Shown here: positions 7,829 through 14,853 of the stretch, one piece after another
Position numbering within the stretch: the stretch's first letter is position 1
Layout of the letters: every line of letters starts with the position of its first letter
Assembly: GCA_045569115.1 (NCBI GenBank)
Contig: JBJKZS010000078.1
Span: 1 to 25,049, forward strand
DNA length: 25,049 bases
Reading direction: 5' to 3'
From: S15-B10 sp045569115
Lineage (GTDB): Bacteria > Fidelibacterota > Marinisomatia > Marinisomatales > S15-B10
Translations under genes and position numbers: made by a program
The notes under the pieces: generated by a model
Told to the model about the DNA's origin: nothing
Seen by the model: only the letters and a program-made list of their open reading frames with translations
The model's database searches: none

Positions 7829-8610
7829 CAAGACCTCCATCTCAAGCTTTCAATAGATTGGTGTGCTAGAAAAAGGGTAATTCCACAAATTGAGACATAA
7901 TACATCAAATGACCTGTATCAAAGATACCTTTAGAGAAGTCTTCAAAGTGCTCTACAATTGAAAGATACTGAAAGAAACCACTCATTGCTCCTGACGAAA
8001 AGTTTGCAAACCAACCAACTAACCATAAGAATAGAAGTGCTACAAAAGTACCCATAGCAGAAATTATTTGATTCTCTGTCATTGAAGAGATCCAAACACC
8101 AATACCTACTGAAGCCGCACCCATTCCTATAATTCCAATATAAGCTATTGATACAGGTAATATATCTGGATCTCCAAAGAATATAATCACCAAAGGATAT
8201 ACCCACGTTAATAAAGCCATTATAACATATAAAGCAAATGCCGCTAAAAACTTACCTATCACAATATGGGTTGTGGTAACAGGAGAGGTTAACAGAAGTT
8301 CAAGTGTTCCAGTTTTTTTATCATCAGAAAAACTTCTCATCGTAATCATAGGCACAACAAAAAGAGTTATTACGCTTATATTTGAAAATAGTGGCCTAAT
8401 AATCATATGATTTACATTTACAGGAGGGGCTGGCTGACGCATCCTTGCTGCCTGCCATTGGAGATTAGCAGCATACTGTAAAAAGGAGGACGTCAGCAAA
8501 TAAAAAAACACTCCGGTTAATACAAGAAAAAGGCCTATAACCACATAAGCTATTGGCGATGAAAAGTATGACTTGAACTCTCGATTGAAAATTGTAATAA
8601 TATTATTCAT
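7828..8610 (-). CDS. ABC-2 type permease, GldF-like
   Basis: Integral membrane subunit of an ABC-2 transporter, 260 residues with about six hydrophobic segments. The start MNNIITIFNREFKSYFSSPIAY is the usual cytoplasmic lead-in of GldF-type permeases. The stretch SDDKKTGTLELLLTSPVTT (about 94-112) between membrane segments 2 and 3 is the hallmark of this permease family. It pairs with the ATPase encoded immediately upstream, whose stop overlaps its ATG by 4 bp (ATGA), and its own stop overlaps the GldG-like start. Subunits of one complex are clearly implied. The transported substrate is unknown. Family assignment is secure; the symbol gldF is not used because the gliding role is not shown. 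Confidence 0.9.
   Translation of the reverse strand: MNNIITIFNREFKSYFSSPIAYVVIGLFLVLTGVFFYLLTSSFLQYAANLQWQAARMRQPAPPVNVNHMIIRPLFSNISVITLFVVPMITMRSFSDDKKTGTLELLLTSPVTTTHIVIGKFLAAFALYVIMALLTWVYPLVIIFFGDPDILPVSIAYIGIIGMGAASVGIGVWISSMTENQIISAMGTFVALLFLWLVGWFANFSSGAMSGFFQYLSIVEHFEDFSKGIFDTGHLMYYVSICGITLFLAHQSIESLRWRS
7834..7838 (-). promoter_or_regulatory. SD that decides the GldG-like start
   Basis: GGAGG on the minus strand, followed by 5 nt (TCTTG) and the ATG at 7828. The in-frame ATG at 7840 lies upstream of this site and has no comparable SD. The later start is therefore preferred, shortening the protein by four residues. Confidence 0.75.
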
Positions 8611-9554
8611 GATTTTGCACCTTCTGATTCAGACATCATTCGGATGAAAACATCCTCAAGTGTTGCTTCTTCTACTTTCATTTCTAATAAACTCCAACCT
8701 TTTTCTGAAAAACTTTTTGACAGAGATTGTCTAACGTTATATTTAAAATCACATTTCAATATGAAGGAAGACTGTCCATTTCCAAAATTTGAATCCAGTA
8801 TCTCCGCAACTCCTTCAGTTTTATTCACAATTTCAGATATATCTTCTAAAGGTCCCTCAACAACTACAGCCATTTTTTCTGAGCCTTGTAAAGACTTTGC
8901 TAAACCATCAGGAGTATCTTTAGCTATTATTTCACCCTTTCGAATAATTATGACTTCATCACATGTCATTCCTACTTCAGGTAAAATATGAGTTGACAGA
9001 ATAATGGTATGATTACCAGCAAGAGATTTTATCAATTCTCTTACTTCTCTAATTTGTATAGGATCAAGACCAATAGTGGGTTCATCTAAGATTAATACTT
9101 CAGGATCATGAATAATAGCCTGAGCTAAGCCAACCCTCTGTTTATACCCTTTTGAAAGAGTCTTAATTACCTTTTTTCGAACATCTGAAATAGCAACTTT
9201 TTCACAAGCTAAATCTATTTTGCTGTTTACTTCTCTTGAAGAGATCTGTTTGATTCTCCCAGCAAAACTAAGATATTCTTCAACTGTCATATCAACATAA
9301 AGTGGTGGAGTCTCTGGAAGATATCCGATACGCCGTTTTACTTCAATAGGATCTTTTTGAACATTATATCCTGAGACTTCGATTGTACCATTCGTTGCAG
9401 GCATAAAACCTGTTACTATTCTCATGGTAGTAGTTTTTCCAGCACCATTGGGTCCTAAAAAACCAAGGATTTTACCCTGTTCAACATTAAAGGAGATATT
9501 GTCTACAGCCAAAAATGAGCCGTAACGTTTTGTTAGATTCTTAATCTCGATCAT
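8607..9554 (-). CDS. ABC transporter ATP-binding protein, GldA-like
   Basis: Cytoplasmic ATPase of the ABC-2 transporter, 315 residues. Walker A GPNGAGKT is at 34-41, the ABC signature is present as LSKGYKQR at 133-140, Walker B with the catalytic Glu is LILDEPT at 154-160, and the switch His lies in LSTH. A C-terminal extension of about 90 residues after the nucleotide-binding domain is typical of GldA/CcmA-type ATPases. All ATPase motifs are intact. The ATG at 9554 is preceded by GGAGG at 9559-9563 with 4 nt spacing and overlaps the stop of the BatD-like lipoprotein gene by 4 bp. Its 3' end overlaps the permease start in the same way, so the ABC subunits are tied translationally to the MoxR/DUF58 genes upstream. 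Confidence 0.93.
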   Translation of the reverse strand: MIEIKNLTKRYGSFLAVDNISFNVEQGKILGFLGPNGAGKTTTMRIVTGFMPATNGTIEVSGYNVQKDPIEVKRRIGYLPETPPLYVDMTVEEYLSFAGRIKQISSREVNSKIDLACEKVAISDVRKKVIKTLSKGYKQRVGLAQAIIHDPEVLILDEPTIGLDPIQIREVRELIKSLAGNHTIILSTHILPEVGMTCDEVIIIRKGEIIAKDTPDGLAKSLQGSEKMAVVVEGPLEDISEIVNKTEGVAEILDSNFGNGQSSFILKCDFKYNVRQSLSKSFSEKGWSLLEMKVEEATLEDVFIRMMSESEGAKS

Positions 9555-10513
9555 ACAACCTCCATTGGTTTAACTCCATTTTTATTTGCAACCCACGATA
9601 ATTTTGTTGATAGAACAAATTCATGAATTACTCTTAAATCTTCTTTGCAAGATGAAATACTAGGTACGAATTTAGCAAATTTTGCAAGGTCTGCACGTTT
9701 CAAAATTGAAATAACTTCGTCAAGTTTTTTGTTAGAAACAGGAATGACAAATTTTGCTTCTTCTATTTCTGAAGTCGTCATTTCTATAGCTCTTAAAAAA
9801 TACTGATTCTCTACATATTCACGCACTAAATAGGATAAGTCCTCATAGTACTTTTTTAATGCGACTGCATTTGAAGGATTTTCATTACTTAAAGTGTCAA
9901 GTTTATCCATAGCAATTTCGAAAGGTGGACGATTCGGAATTGCTATTTCTATTTTTTTAATTTCATCATGAATCCGTTTTCTCCACATCCATATAAGCCC
10001 AATAAGAGAAATTAAAATTCCTAATATCGATAGAATGTTTCTCCAAGGAATTATAGTTGGGATAAGAACAGGCGGTTTTAAATCTTTCAATTTTGGCTGA
10101 GCTTCAGTTAAAAGAGAATGAACCTTGACTTGTGATGGGTCCAGTTGAATGGGATACACGAGTTCTTTCCCTTCTTCAGTTAAAATTCCAACATTATAAA
10201 TTGGAATTTGAAAATTTCCTGTATCCCAGAATGTTAATTGGAACTCAACTCCCCTGTCATCTTTAAACTCATTTTCAAGTATTTTACCTTCACTAATACT
10301 TATATTATTATTTTTGATTATTAAAGGAGGAAATTCTATTTTTCTATCTCCGGTACCCTTAGCCCAAACTTGAAAACTCATAACATCACCTATGACAACA
10401 TCTGTTGTATCTAGTTCTCCATAGATATAGAAATCACTTGTCTTTTTATTTTCTTCACTACATCCTATTATAATTAAATAATTGAGAAGAATTAACCTTA
10501 AGTGAATTTTCAA
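9551..10513 (-). CDS. BatD-like membrane-anchored lipoprotein
   Basis: Protein of 320 residues that I do not assign to a named family with confidence. It begins with a lipoprotein signal ending in IIGC (C18 as the predicted lipidated residue, followed by S and E). Residues about 26-135 look like one beta-sandwich, with phrases such as VIGDVMSFQVWAKG and VEFQLTFWDTGNFQIP that recall BatD/oxygen-tolerance domains. A membrane segment follows at about 159-177 (NILSILGILISLIGLIWMW), then WRKRIHDE and a helical cytoplasmic tail to residue 320. BatD-like proteins usually accompany MoxR and DUF58/BatA proteins, exactly the genes upstream here (4-bp overlap with DUF58). It may link the periplasm to the MoxR/DUF58 machinery. 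Both a lipidated N-terminus and a later membrane helix are predicted, which is worth noting. Confidence 0.8.
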   Translation of the reverse strand: MKIHLRLILLNYLIIIGCSEENKKTSDFYIYGELDTTDVVIGDVMSFQVWAKGTGDRKIEFPPLIIKNNNISISEGKILENEFKDDRGVEFQLTFWDTGNFQIPIYNVGILTEEGKELVYPIQLDPSQVKVHSLLTEAQPKLKDLKPPVLIPTIIPWRNILSILGILISLIGLIWMWRKRIHDEIKKIEIAIPNRPPFEIAMDKLDTLSNENPSNAVALKKYYEDLSYLVREYVENQYFLRAIEMTTSEIEEAKFVIPVSNKKLDEVISILKRADLAKFAKFVPSISSCKEDLRVIHEFVLSTKLSWVANKNGVKPMEVV

Positions 10514-11385
10514 AAACGTCTCTCTCTAGCTTTAAAGTAAGACATTAATGGTTCAACATAGTCAGCTTCTGTAGAAATAGGAATAAGGTCGAATTTTAAC
10601 CGTTTACAGTCTCTATAAAATTTATTTTCTTGATTAGAAATATATTTAGCATGTGCTTTTCTTGCACTAGGTGATGTCGTGTCAAGCCAAAATGTTTCTT
10701 CGGTTTCAGCATCATGTACTTTCACCAAGCCAACATCAGGAATACTCATTTCACTAGGGTCAAATAACTTAATGCCAATTAAATCATGTTTTTTATTTAC
10801 AACCTTTAAAGTTTGACTAAGTTCACTTCCCATAAAATCTGAAATTAAAAATATAACACTTCGACGATTGGCTACTCGCAAAAGATAATTTAGAGCAGAA
10901 TCAATATTGGTCCCTCGTCCTTCACCTTTATGATAAATCAATTCCCTTATAACACGCAAAACATGCGAAGAACCTTTTTTAGGAGGCACAAATCGATCAA
11001 CCTGATCCGAAAAAATCAGCAGACCTACCTTATCATTATTTTTTATTGCTGAGAATCCAAGCACAGCACCAATCTCAGCAGCTATTTCTGATTTAAATTT
11101 AGACCTAGTACCAAAATGACCGGAACGACTCGCATCATAAATAATGAAAACAGTCAACTCTCTTTCTTCTTCAAAAATTTTTACAAAAGGTTCATTATAG
11201 CGAGCAGTGACATTCCAATCAATAAGTCGGATGTCATCACCAGGCTGATATTCTCGAACTTCTGAGAATGTCATACCTCTACCTTTAAAAACACTATGGT
11301 ATTCTCCACCGAAAATATCATTTACTAAACTTCGGGTTCTAATTTCTATATGACGTACTTTTTTAAGAATTTCAGCTGGAATCAT
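10510..11385 (-). CDS. DUF58 domain protein with von Willebrand A fold
   Basis: Cytoplasmic DUF58 protein, 291 residues, the usual partner of MoxR ATPases. The signature REYQPGDDIRLIDWNVTAR lies at 44-62. A vWA-like domain follows, with DASRS at 84-88 forming an intact MIDAS DxSxS motif, and a hydrophobic strand plus LISDFMG further on supplying the later metal-site region. No membrane segment is seen. It lies 8 bp after the MoxR gene and overlaps the next lipoprotein gene by 4 bp. In related systems MoxR plus a vWA protein acts as a chaperone-like pair that remodels or metallates targets; that role here is inferred from family and context. Family assignment is secure. Confidence 0.93.
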   Translation of the reverse strand: MIPAEILKKVRHIEIRTRSLVNDIFGGEYHSVFKGRGMTFSEVREYQPGDDIRLIDWNVTARYNEPFVKIFEEERELTVFIIYDASRSGHFGTRSKFKSEIAAEIGAVLGFSAIKNNDKVGLLIFSDQVDRFVPPKKGSSHVLRVIRELIYHKGEGRGTNIDSALNYLLRVANRRSVIFLISDFMGSELSQTLKVVNKKHDLIGIKLFDPSEMSIPDVGLVKVHDAETEETFWLDTTSPSARKAHAKYISNQENKFYRDCKRLKFDLIPISTEADYVEPLMSYFKARERRF

Positions 11386-11393
11386 ACCTATAA

Positions 11394-12389
11394 TTATGGA
11401 ACTTCTATAGTATCGAAAAGCCTCTGAACTAATTCTTCAGAAGAAACTTCTTCAGCTTCAGCTTCATATGTAGGGATAATTCTGTGACGTAAAATATCAA
11501 AGCCAACATATCGAATATCTTCAGGGATAACATAACCACGACCCTCAACAAATGCACGTGCTCTAGATGCCAATACTAAAAATATGGTAGCACGCGGAGA
11601 GCAGCCATAAGCAATCAAATTTGAAATTTCACCTAAGTTATAATTATCAGGATCTCTGGTAGCTAAAATTAGATTGATTACATATTTTTCTATTTTTTCA
11701 TCTACATAGATGTCATTAACCACAAGTCTGGCATCTCTAATTTCTTTAGTGTTAATTACTGGAGACAAATCAGTATTCTCATTTACCACAGAAACTTTCC
11801 GAAGTATTTCTAGCTCTTCTTCTTCAGAAGGATAGTTTACTTTTAGCTTCATCATAAATCGATCAACCTGGGCTTCAGGAAGAGGATAGGTTCCTTCTTG
11901 TTCAATAGGATTTTGTGTAGCAAAAACAAGAAATGGATCATCAAGAGGAAAAGTTTTTTCTCCAATTGTAATTTGTCTCTCTTGCATTGATTCAAGAAGA
12001 GCACTTTGAACTTTTGCTGGAGATCGATTGATTTCATCAGCTAAAATGATATTAGCAAATAAAGGTCCTTTTTTAGTGTCAAATGATCCCGTCTTTTGAT
12101 TATAGATGAGAGTCCCAATTAAATCAGCTGGTAGCATGTCTGGAGTAAATTGAATCCTTTGAAATTTGGTGTCAATCAATTGTGCAACAGTTCTTATAAT
12201 AGTCGTCTTTGCAAGTCCTGGCACACCTTCAAGCAGGATATGTCCGTTAGAAAGAAGACCTATTATTATTTTTTGGACAATTTCTTTTTGACCAACTACT
12301 ATCTTTTCGATTGATTCCAATAGTGGTTTTACAAAGGTAGACTTTTGAGAAATTTTTTCGTTGAGTTCAGTTAGACTAAAATCTGTCAT
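11394..12389 (-). CDS. MoxR-family AAA+ ATPase
   Basis: AAA+ ATPase of the MoxR family, 331 residues, normal length. Walker A GVPGLAKTT is at 55-63, Walker B with the DE pair is NIILADEINR at 113-122, followed by the family phrase SPAKVQSALLESMQER. Sensor 1 lies in FATQNPIEQEGTYPLPEAQ, with the VDRFMMK arginine motif after it. The C-terminal lid contains GCSPRATIFLVLASRARAF. MoxR proteins act with vWA partners; the DUF58 gene 8 bp downstream is the obvious candidate. It follows the small TPR lipoprotein gene by 8 bp. No clear SD precedes the ATG, whose upstream bases are AT-rich plus CTCCC on this strand. All catalytic motifs are intact. Confidence 0.95.
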   Translation of the reverse strand: MTDFSLTELNEKISQKSTFVKPLLESIEKIVVGQKEIVQKIIIGLLSNGHILLEGVPGLAKTTIIRTVAQLIDTKFQRIQFTPDMLPADLIGTLIYNQKTGSFDTKKGPLFANIILADEINRSPAKVQSALLESMQERQITIGEKTFPLDDPFLVFATQNPIEQEGTYPLPEAQVDRFMMKLKVNYPSEEEELEILRKVSVVNENTDLSPVINTKEIRDARLVVNDIYVDEKIEKYVINLILATRDPDNYNLGEISNLIAYGCSPRATIFLVLASRARAFVEGRGYVIPEDIRYVGFDILRHRIIPTYEAEAEEVSSEELVQRLFDTIEVP

Positions 12390-12397
12390 AAAAATTC

Positions 12398-12889
12398 TTA
12401 GGGAGATATATGTTTTAACTGGGGGATTTCATTTAAATCTTTACCAAGGTTTCTGAGCTCAAACTTAACAGATTCTACAAGGCCACTATCTGCTTTGGAA
12501 GAAAAGAGCTGAAGAAATTTTTCATATTCTAAACGAGCTGATTCATAGTCATTTACAAAGTTTGCAAATACATAGCCAATCATAAACTGAGCATTTATTG
12601 CAAATTTCGATTCTGGGAAATTACTTACAACCTTTCGATACTCTTCAAGAGCACCCTCAAAATTTTTGTTGAAAGCAATATAAGTATCTCCAATCATATA
12701 TTGTCCTTCTGCAGCCTCTATCGATTGAGGATAATTATCAACAAGATTACGTAAATTTTTTAAAGCTTCAGAGTATTTCTGATTAGTAATCATTATTTTA
12801 CTTTGTTCGAGTAATTCTTGGGGTGATTCTTTAGAACAGCCTATAAATAAAAGTAATAATGATAAAACTTTAATTATTCTTAGAGCCAT
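12398..12889 (-). CDS. Small TPR (BamD/YfiO-like) lipoprotein
   Basis: Lipoprotein of 163 residues: a hydrophobic signal ends in FIGC with C18 as the lipidation site, followed by SKES. The rest is helical TPR-type repeats; at least two units repeat the pattern of a gap-delimited helix pair ending in NYPQS or NFPES (near 53-57 and 92-96), as in BamD/YfiO and YbgF/CpoB families. It is shorter than BamD (about 240 residues), so I do not call it BamD. It is the first gene of the MoxR-DUF58-Gld-like cluster, 103 bp after the TamA-like stop, with a possible promoter in that gap. It may be the outer-membrane component of that cluster, or an outer-membrane assembly accessory related to TamA by position. 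Confidence 0.82.
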   Translation of the reverse strand: MALRIIKVLSLLLLFIGCSKESPQELLEQSKIMITNQKYSEALKNLRNLVDNYPQSIEAAEGQYMIGDTYIAFNKNFEGALEEYRKVVSNFPESKFAINAQFMIGYVFANFVNDYESARLEYEKFLQLFSSKADSGLVESVKFELRNLGKDLNEIPQLKHISP

Positions 12890-12992
12890 GTGCTATATAA
12901 TCCTCATAAAAACATGCAAAATATACAGTTTTGATTCTCTCCTACAAACCGATTTAATTAAATTTTACGTTTAACCATAAAAAGTTTCTGTT
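12890..12992 (-). other. Spacer between TamA-like and TPR lipoprotein genes
   Basis: This 103-bp gap is the only sizeable break between the TamB/TamA genes and the eight-gene cluster, so it is the logical place for a promoter. It holds a possible -35/-10 pair (12942-12947 and 12920-12925) and a 12-bp AT palindrome (ATTTAATTAAAT, 12952-12963). I find no GC-rich hairpin followed by a T run, so transcription from tamB/tamA may continue into the cluster. Confidence 0.5.
12920..12947 (-). promoter_or_regulatory. Possible sigma-70 promoter for the MoxR/Gld-like cluster
   Basis: On the minus strand TTGTAG (12947-12942) is followed after 16 bp by TATATT (12925-12920), about 31 bp before the ATG at 12889. 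The -10 resembles TATAAT but the -35 matches only the TTG, so this is a weak candidate in AT-rich sequence. Its position in the only large gap supports it. A GAGG sits 12 nt before the ATG as a distant SD. Confidence 0.3.
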
Positions 12993-14852
12993 TTAGAATG
13001 CGTAAGGTACACCAAGGTTAACAATACCATTTCTTGGGAAACTGAAGGGAATAGCATAATAAAATCTTATTGGTCCCAAAGGTGTACTCAATGTTAATTC
13101 AGCACCATAATTCCATCCTTCTCCTTTTCTCCAAGAATCAATCTGCTCAGAAAGGTCACCTAAAGAAGTTGCCAAAATTCCTCCATCAAAGAAAAGATCA
13201 ATACCAAAAACTGAATTTAGAGGTATCCTTAATTCAGTACTGATTAGAACTTTTATAAGTCCACCAACTGGACGCTCAACCTCATCAATTATTCTTGTCA
13301 TATAACGTTGAGCTGGCCACCCCCTCAAACTTGTACTTCCTCCAAGATAATAAAGGTCATAGGTTGGAATATAAGGTGCCTTTTCACTAAGACGATCCAT
13401 TCTTCCAATTTTTGTTCTGAATGCAAAAACTCTCCTTTTAGGAAGTGTTGTATAATTCCTATAGTCAAATTCAAGTTTATAATAATCATGTGTGCCACCA
13501 AGTAACCAACCCACAATTTCAGAATCTAACGTTAGAGACCAACCATTATGCGGTGTAATTAGATTATCTAATTCACGATGTCTAAACCTAAGAGATACAC
13601 TTCTTTGTTGCTCCTTTGCTTGCTCTTCAAGAGTCATCCTTTCAGATATAATTCTCGTCCAACTCAATCCGCCCTTTAGGAATGATTGGTCAAAATATCT
13701 TCTTATTCCAGTCCACTCTACACCATATCTCAAGATAGGCTCATCTACACGCAAAAGTTCTGGTGCACGATCCACAAAAAACTTTAATGTGTTAGGTGCT
13801 CTTAATTTTATTAACCAGTTATTTGTAAGAGATAAATCCGATCTAAATATCGCAGGTACGCTACCACGATTCACTATAGCATCTATAGGTAGATCAATAC
13901 TACTCCTTAACCCTAGTCGAATACCAGTATTGTATATACTTCGATCTACCAATCTAATGGCACCCTCAATTCCTGATATTGGTTCCCCACCTGAACTACT
14001 TGAAGGTATATGAGCAAAACCTGGCTCAATAATTAAATCTCGCTTGCCTAGCTCTTTTATTTCCACATTTACATTGACCCGGTTGTTACCCAGTTTGCTC
14101 TTACTAGGAATAATATCAACAAGCGAAAATAGTGATGTCTCAAATAATTGGCGTTCAGATAATTGAATTAATTCTGCATTATAGAGATCACCAGCTTTGA
14201 AAGTCAATTCTCGCAAAACAAATAATCTATCAATTTCCTCTAATCCAATAATTTTTACTGAATCTATGTAAGCATTTGGACCTTCATCAATGAATAGCTT
14301 TAAATCAATCTCTTCTCCTGATTTATAATTTTGTTCCATAGAGAAAAAAAGTTTTCCGATTTTATGGTATTCAAATTCTAAGTCTTTATAATTCTGGCTC
14401 ATACCTGTTAGGTTAAGTGGCCGATCAATTTTCAATCCTAGTATACGTAAAATTTGACGTTCTTCGATTGAATTGTTACCTTCAACAATTATAGAGCGAA
14501 GGATAGATCTTAACCCTTCTTTTATTTTAAAGACAATACGCGTACTCTTATCATTTTGAATAATAAAATCCTCTTCTACAGATACTTCAAGGAAACCTTC
14601 TGATATATAATAATTTCTGATGCTAAAAGCATCAAGCTTAAGTGACCTACGATTAAATTCTGTTGTTTTCCACAACCGTGGCTCTTTCAGTTTTAATTTT
14701 TCTTTTAATTGACTGGATGAAAGGGAATTATTCCCTTCAAAAATAATAGCCCCAACAAAATATTTTTCACTTGATATCTGGCCTTGGATAGTTAAAGGTA
14801 TATTTACAAATAATACTCCAACCAATAAAAACTTAAAGTTTCTTGAAGTCAA
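12993..14852 (-). CDS. TamA-like Omp85 outer-membrane protein with three POTRA domains
   Basis: Omp85-superfamily protein, 619 residues. A signal peptide occupies about 1-25 (hydrophobic FLLVGVLFVNIPL). Three POTRA domains follow at about 31-113, 114-191 and 192-268, each with the strand-helix phrase FEGNNSL, VEGNNSI or IIGLEEI. The rest is a beta-barrel with the L6 motif GGSTSLRGW (504-512) and the C-terminal strand PLGPIRFYYAIPF. The last residue is Phe, as expected of the outer-membrane insertion signal. Three POTRAs and adjacency to a TamB-like gene favour TamA over BamA, which usually has five. It begins with TTG at 14852, 1 bp after the TamB-like stop, with no SD; translational coupling to TamB is likely. 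The gene order is tamB then tamA, opposite to E. coli. Function: lipid or outer-membrane-protein handling with TamB. Confidence 0.88.
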   Translation of the reverse strand: MTSRNFKFLLVGVLFVNIPLTIQGQISSEKYFVGAIIFEGNNSLSSSQLKEKLKLKEPRLWKTTEFNRRSLKLDAFSIRNYYISEGFLEVSVEEDFIIQNDKSTRIVFKIKEGLRSILRSIIVEGNNSIEERQILRILGLKIDRPLNLTGMSQNYKDLEFEYHKIGKLFFSMEQNYKSGEEIDLKLFIDEGPNAYIDSVKIIGLEEIDRLFVLRELTFKAGDLYNAELIQLSERQLFETSLFSLVDIIPSKSKLGNNRVNVNVEIKELGKRDLIIEPGFAHIPSSSSGGEPISGIEGAIRLVDRSIYNTGIRLGLRSSIDLPIDAIVNRGSVPAIFRSDLSLTNNWLIKLRAPNTLKFFVDRAPELLRVDEPILRYGVEWTGIRRYFDQSFLKGGLSWTRIISERMTLEEQAKEQQRSVSLRFRHRELDNLITPHNGWSLTLDSEIVGWLLGGTHDYYKLEFDYRNYTTLPKRRVFAFRTKIGRMDRLSEKAPYIPTYDLYYLGGSTSLRGWPAQRYMTRIIDEVERPVGGLIKVLISTELRIPLNSVFGIDLFFDGGILATSLGDLSEQIDSWRKGEGWNYGAELTLSTPLGPIRFYYAIPFSFPRNGIVNLGVPYAF

Positions 14853-14853
14853 G

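Noticed and set aside
8644..8991. A 115-codon plus-strand open frame inside the ABC ATPase gene
   Set aside because: It is antisense to the GldA-like C-terminal region; the real gene on the minus strand has all ABC motifs and coupled neighbours.
4886..9554. Calling the ABC genes a true gliding-motility (gldA/F/G) locus
   Set aside because: GldA/F/G-like triplets occur in non-gliding bacteria, and no other gliding or type IX secretion genes are in the window.
12952..12963. ATTTAATTAAAT palindrome after the TamA-like gene as a terminator
   Set aside because: The palindrome is pure A/T with no loop and no T run beyond it, so it cannot form a useful terminator hairpin.
13492..14013. A 173-codon plus-strand open frame inside the TamA-like gene
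   Set aside because: It lies wholly antisense to a well-supported Omp85 gene with POTRA and barrel motifs, and its translation shows no domain or sensible composition.
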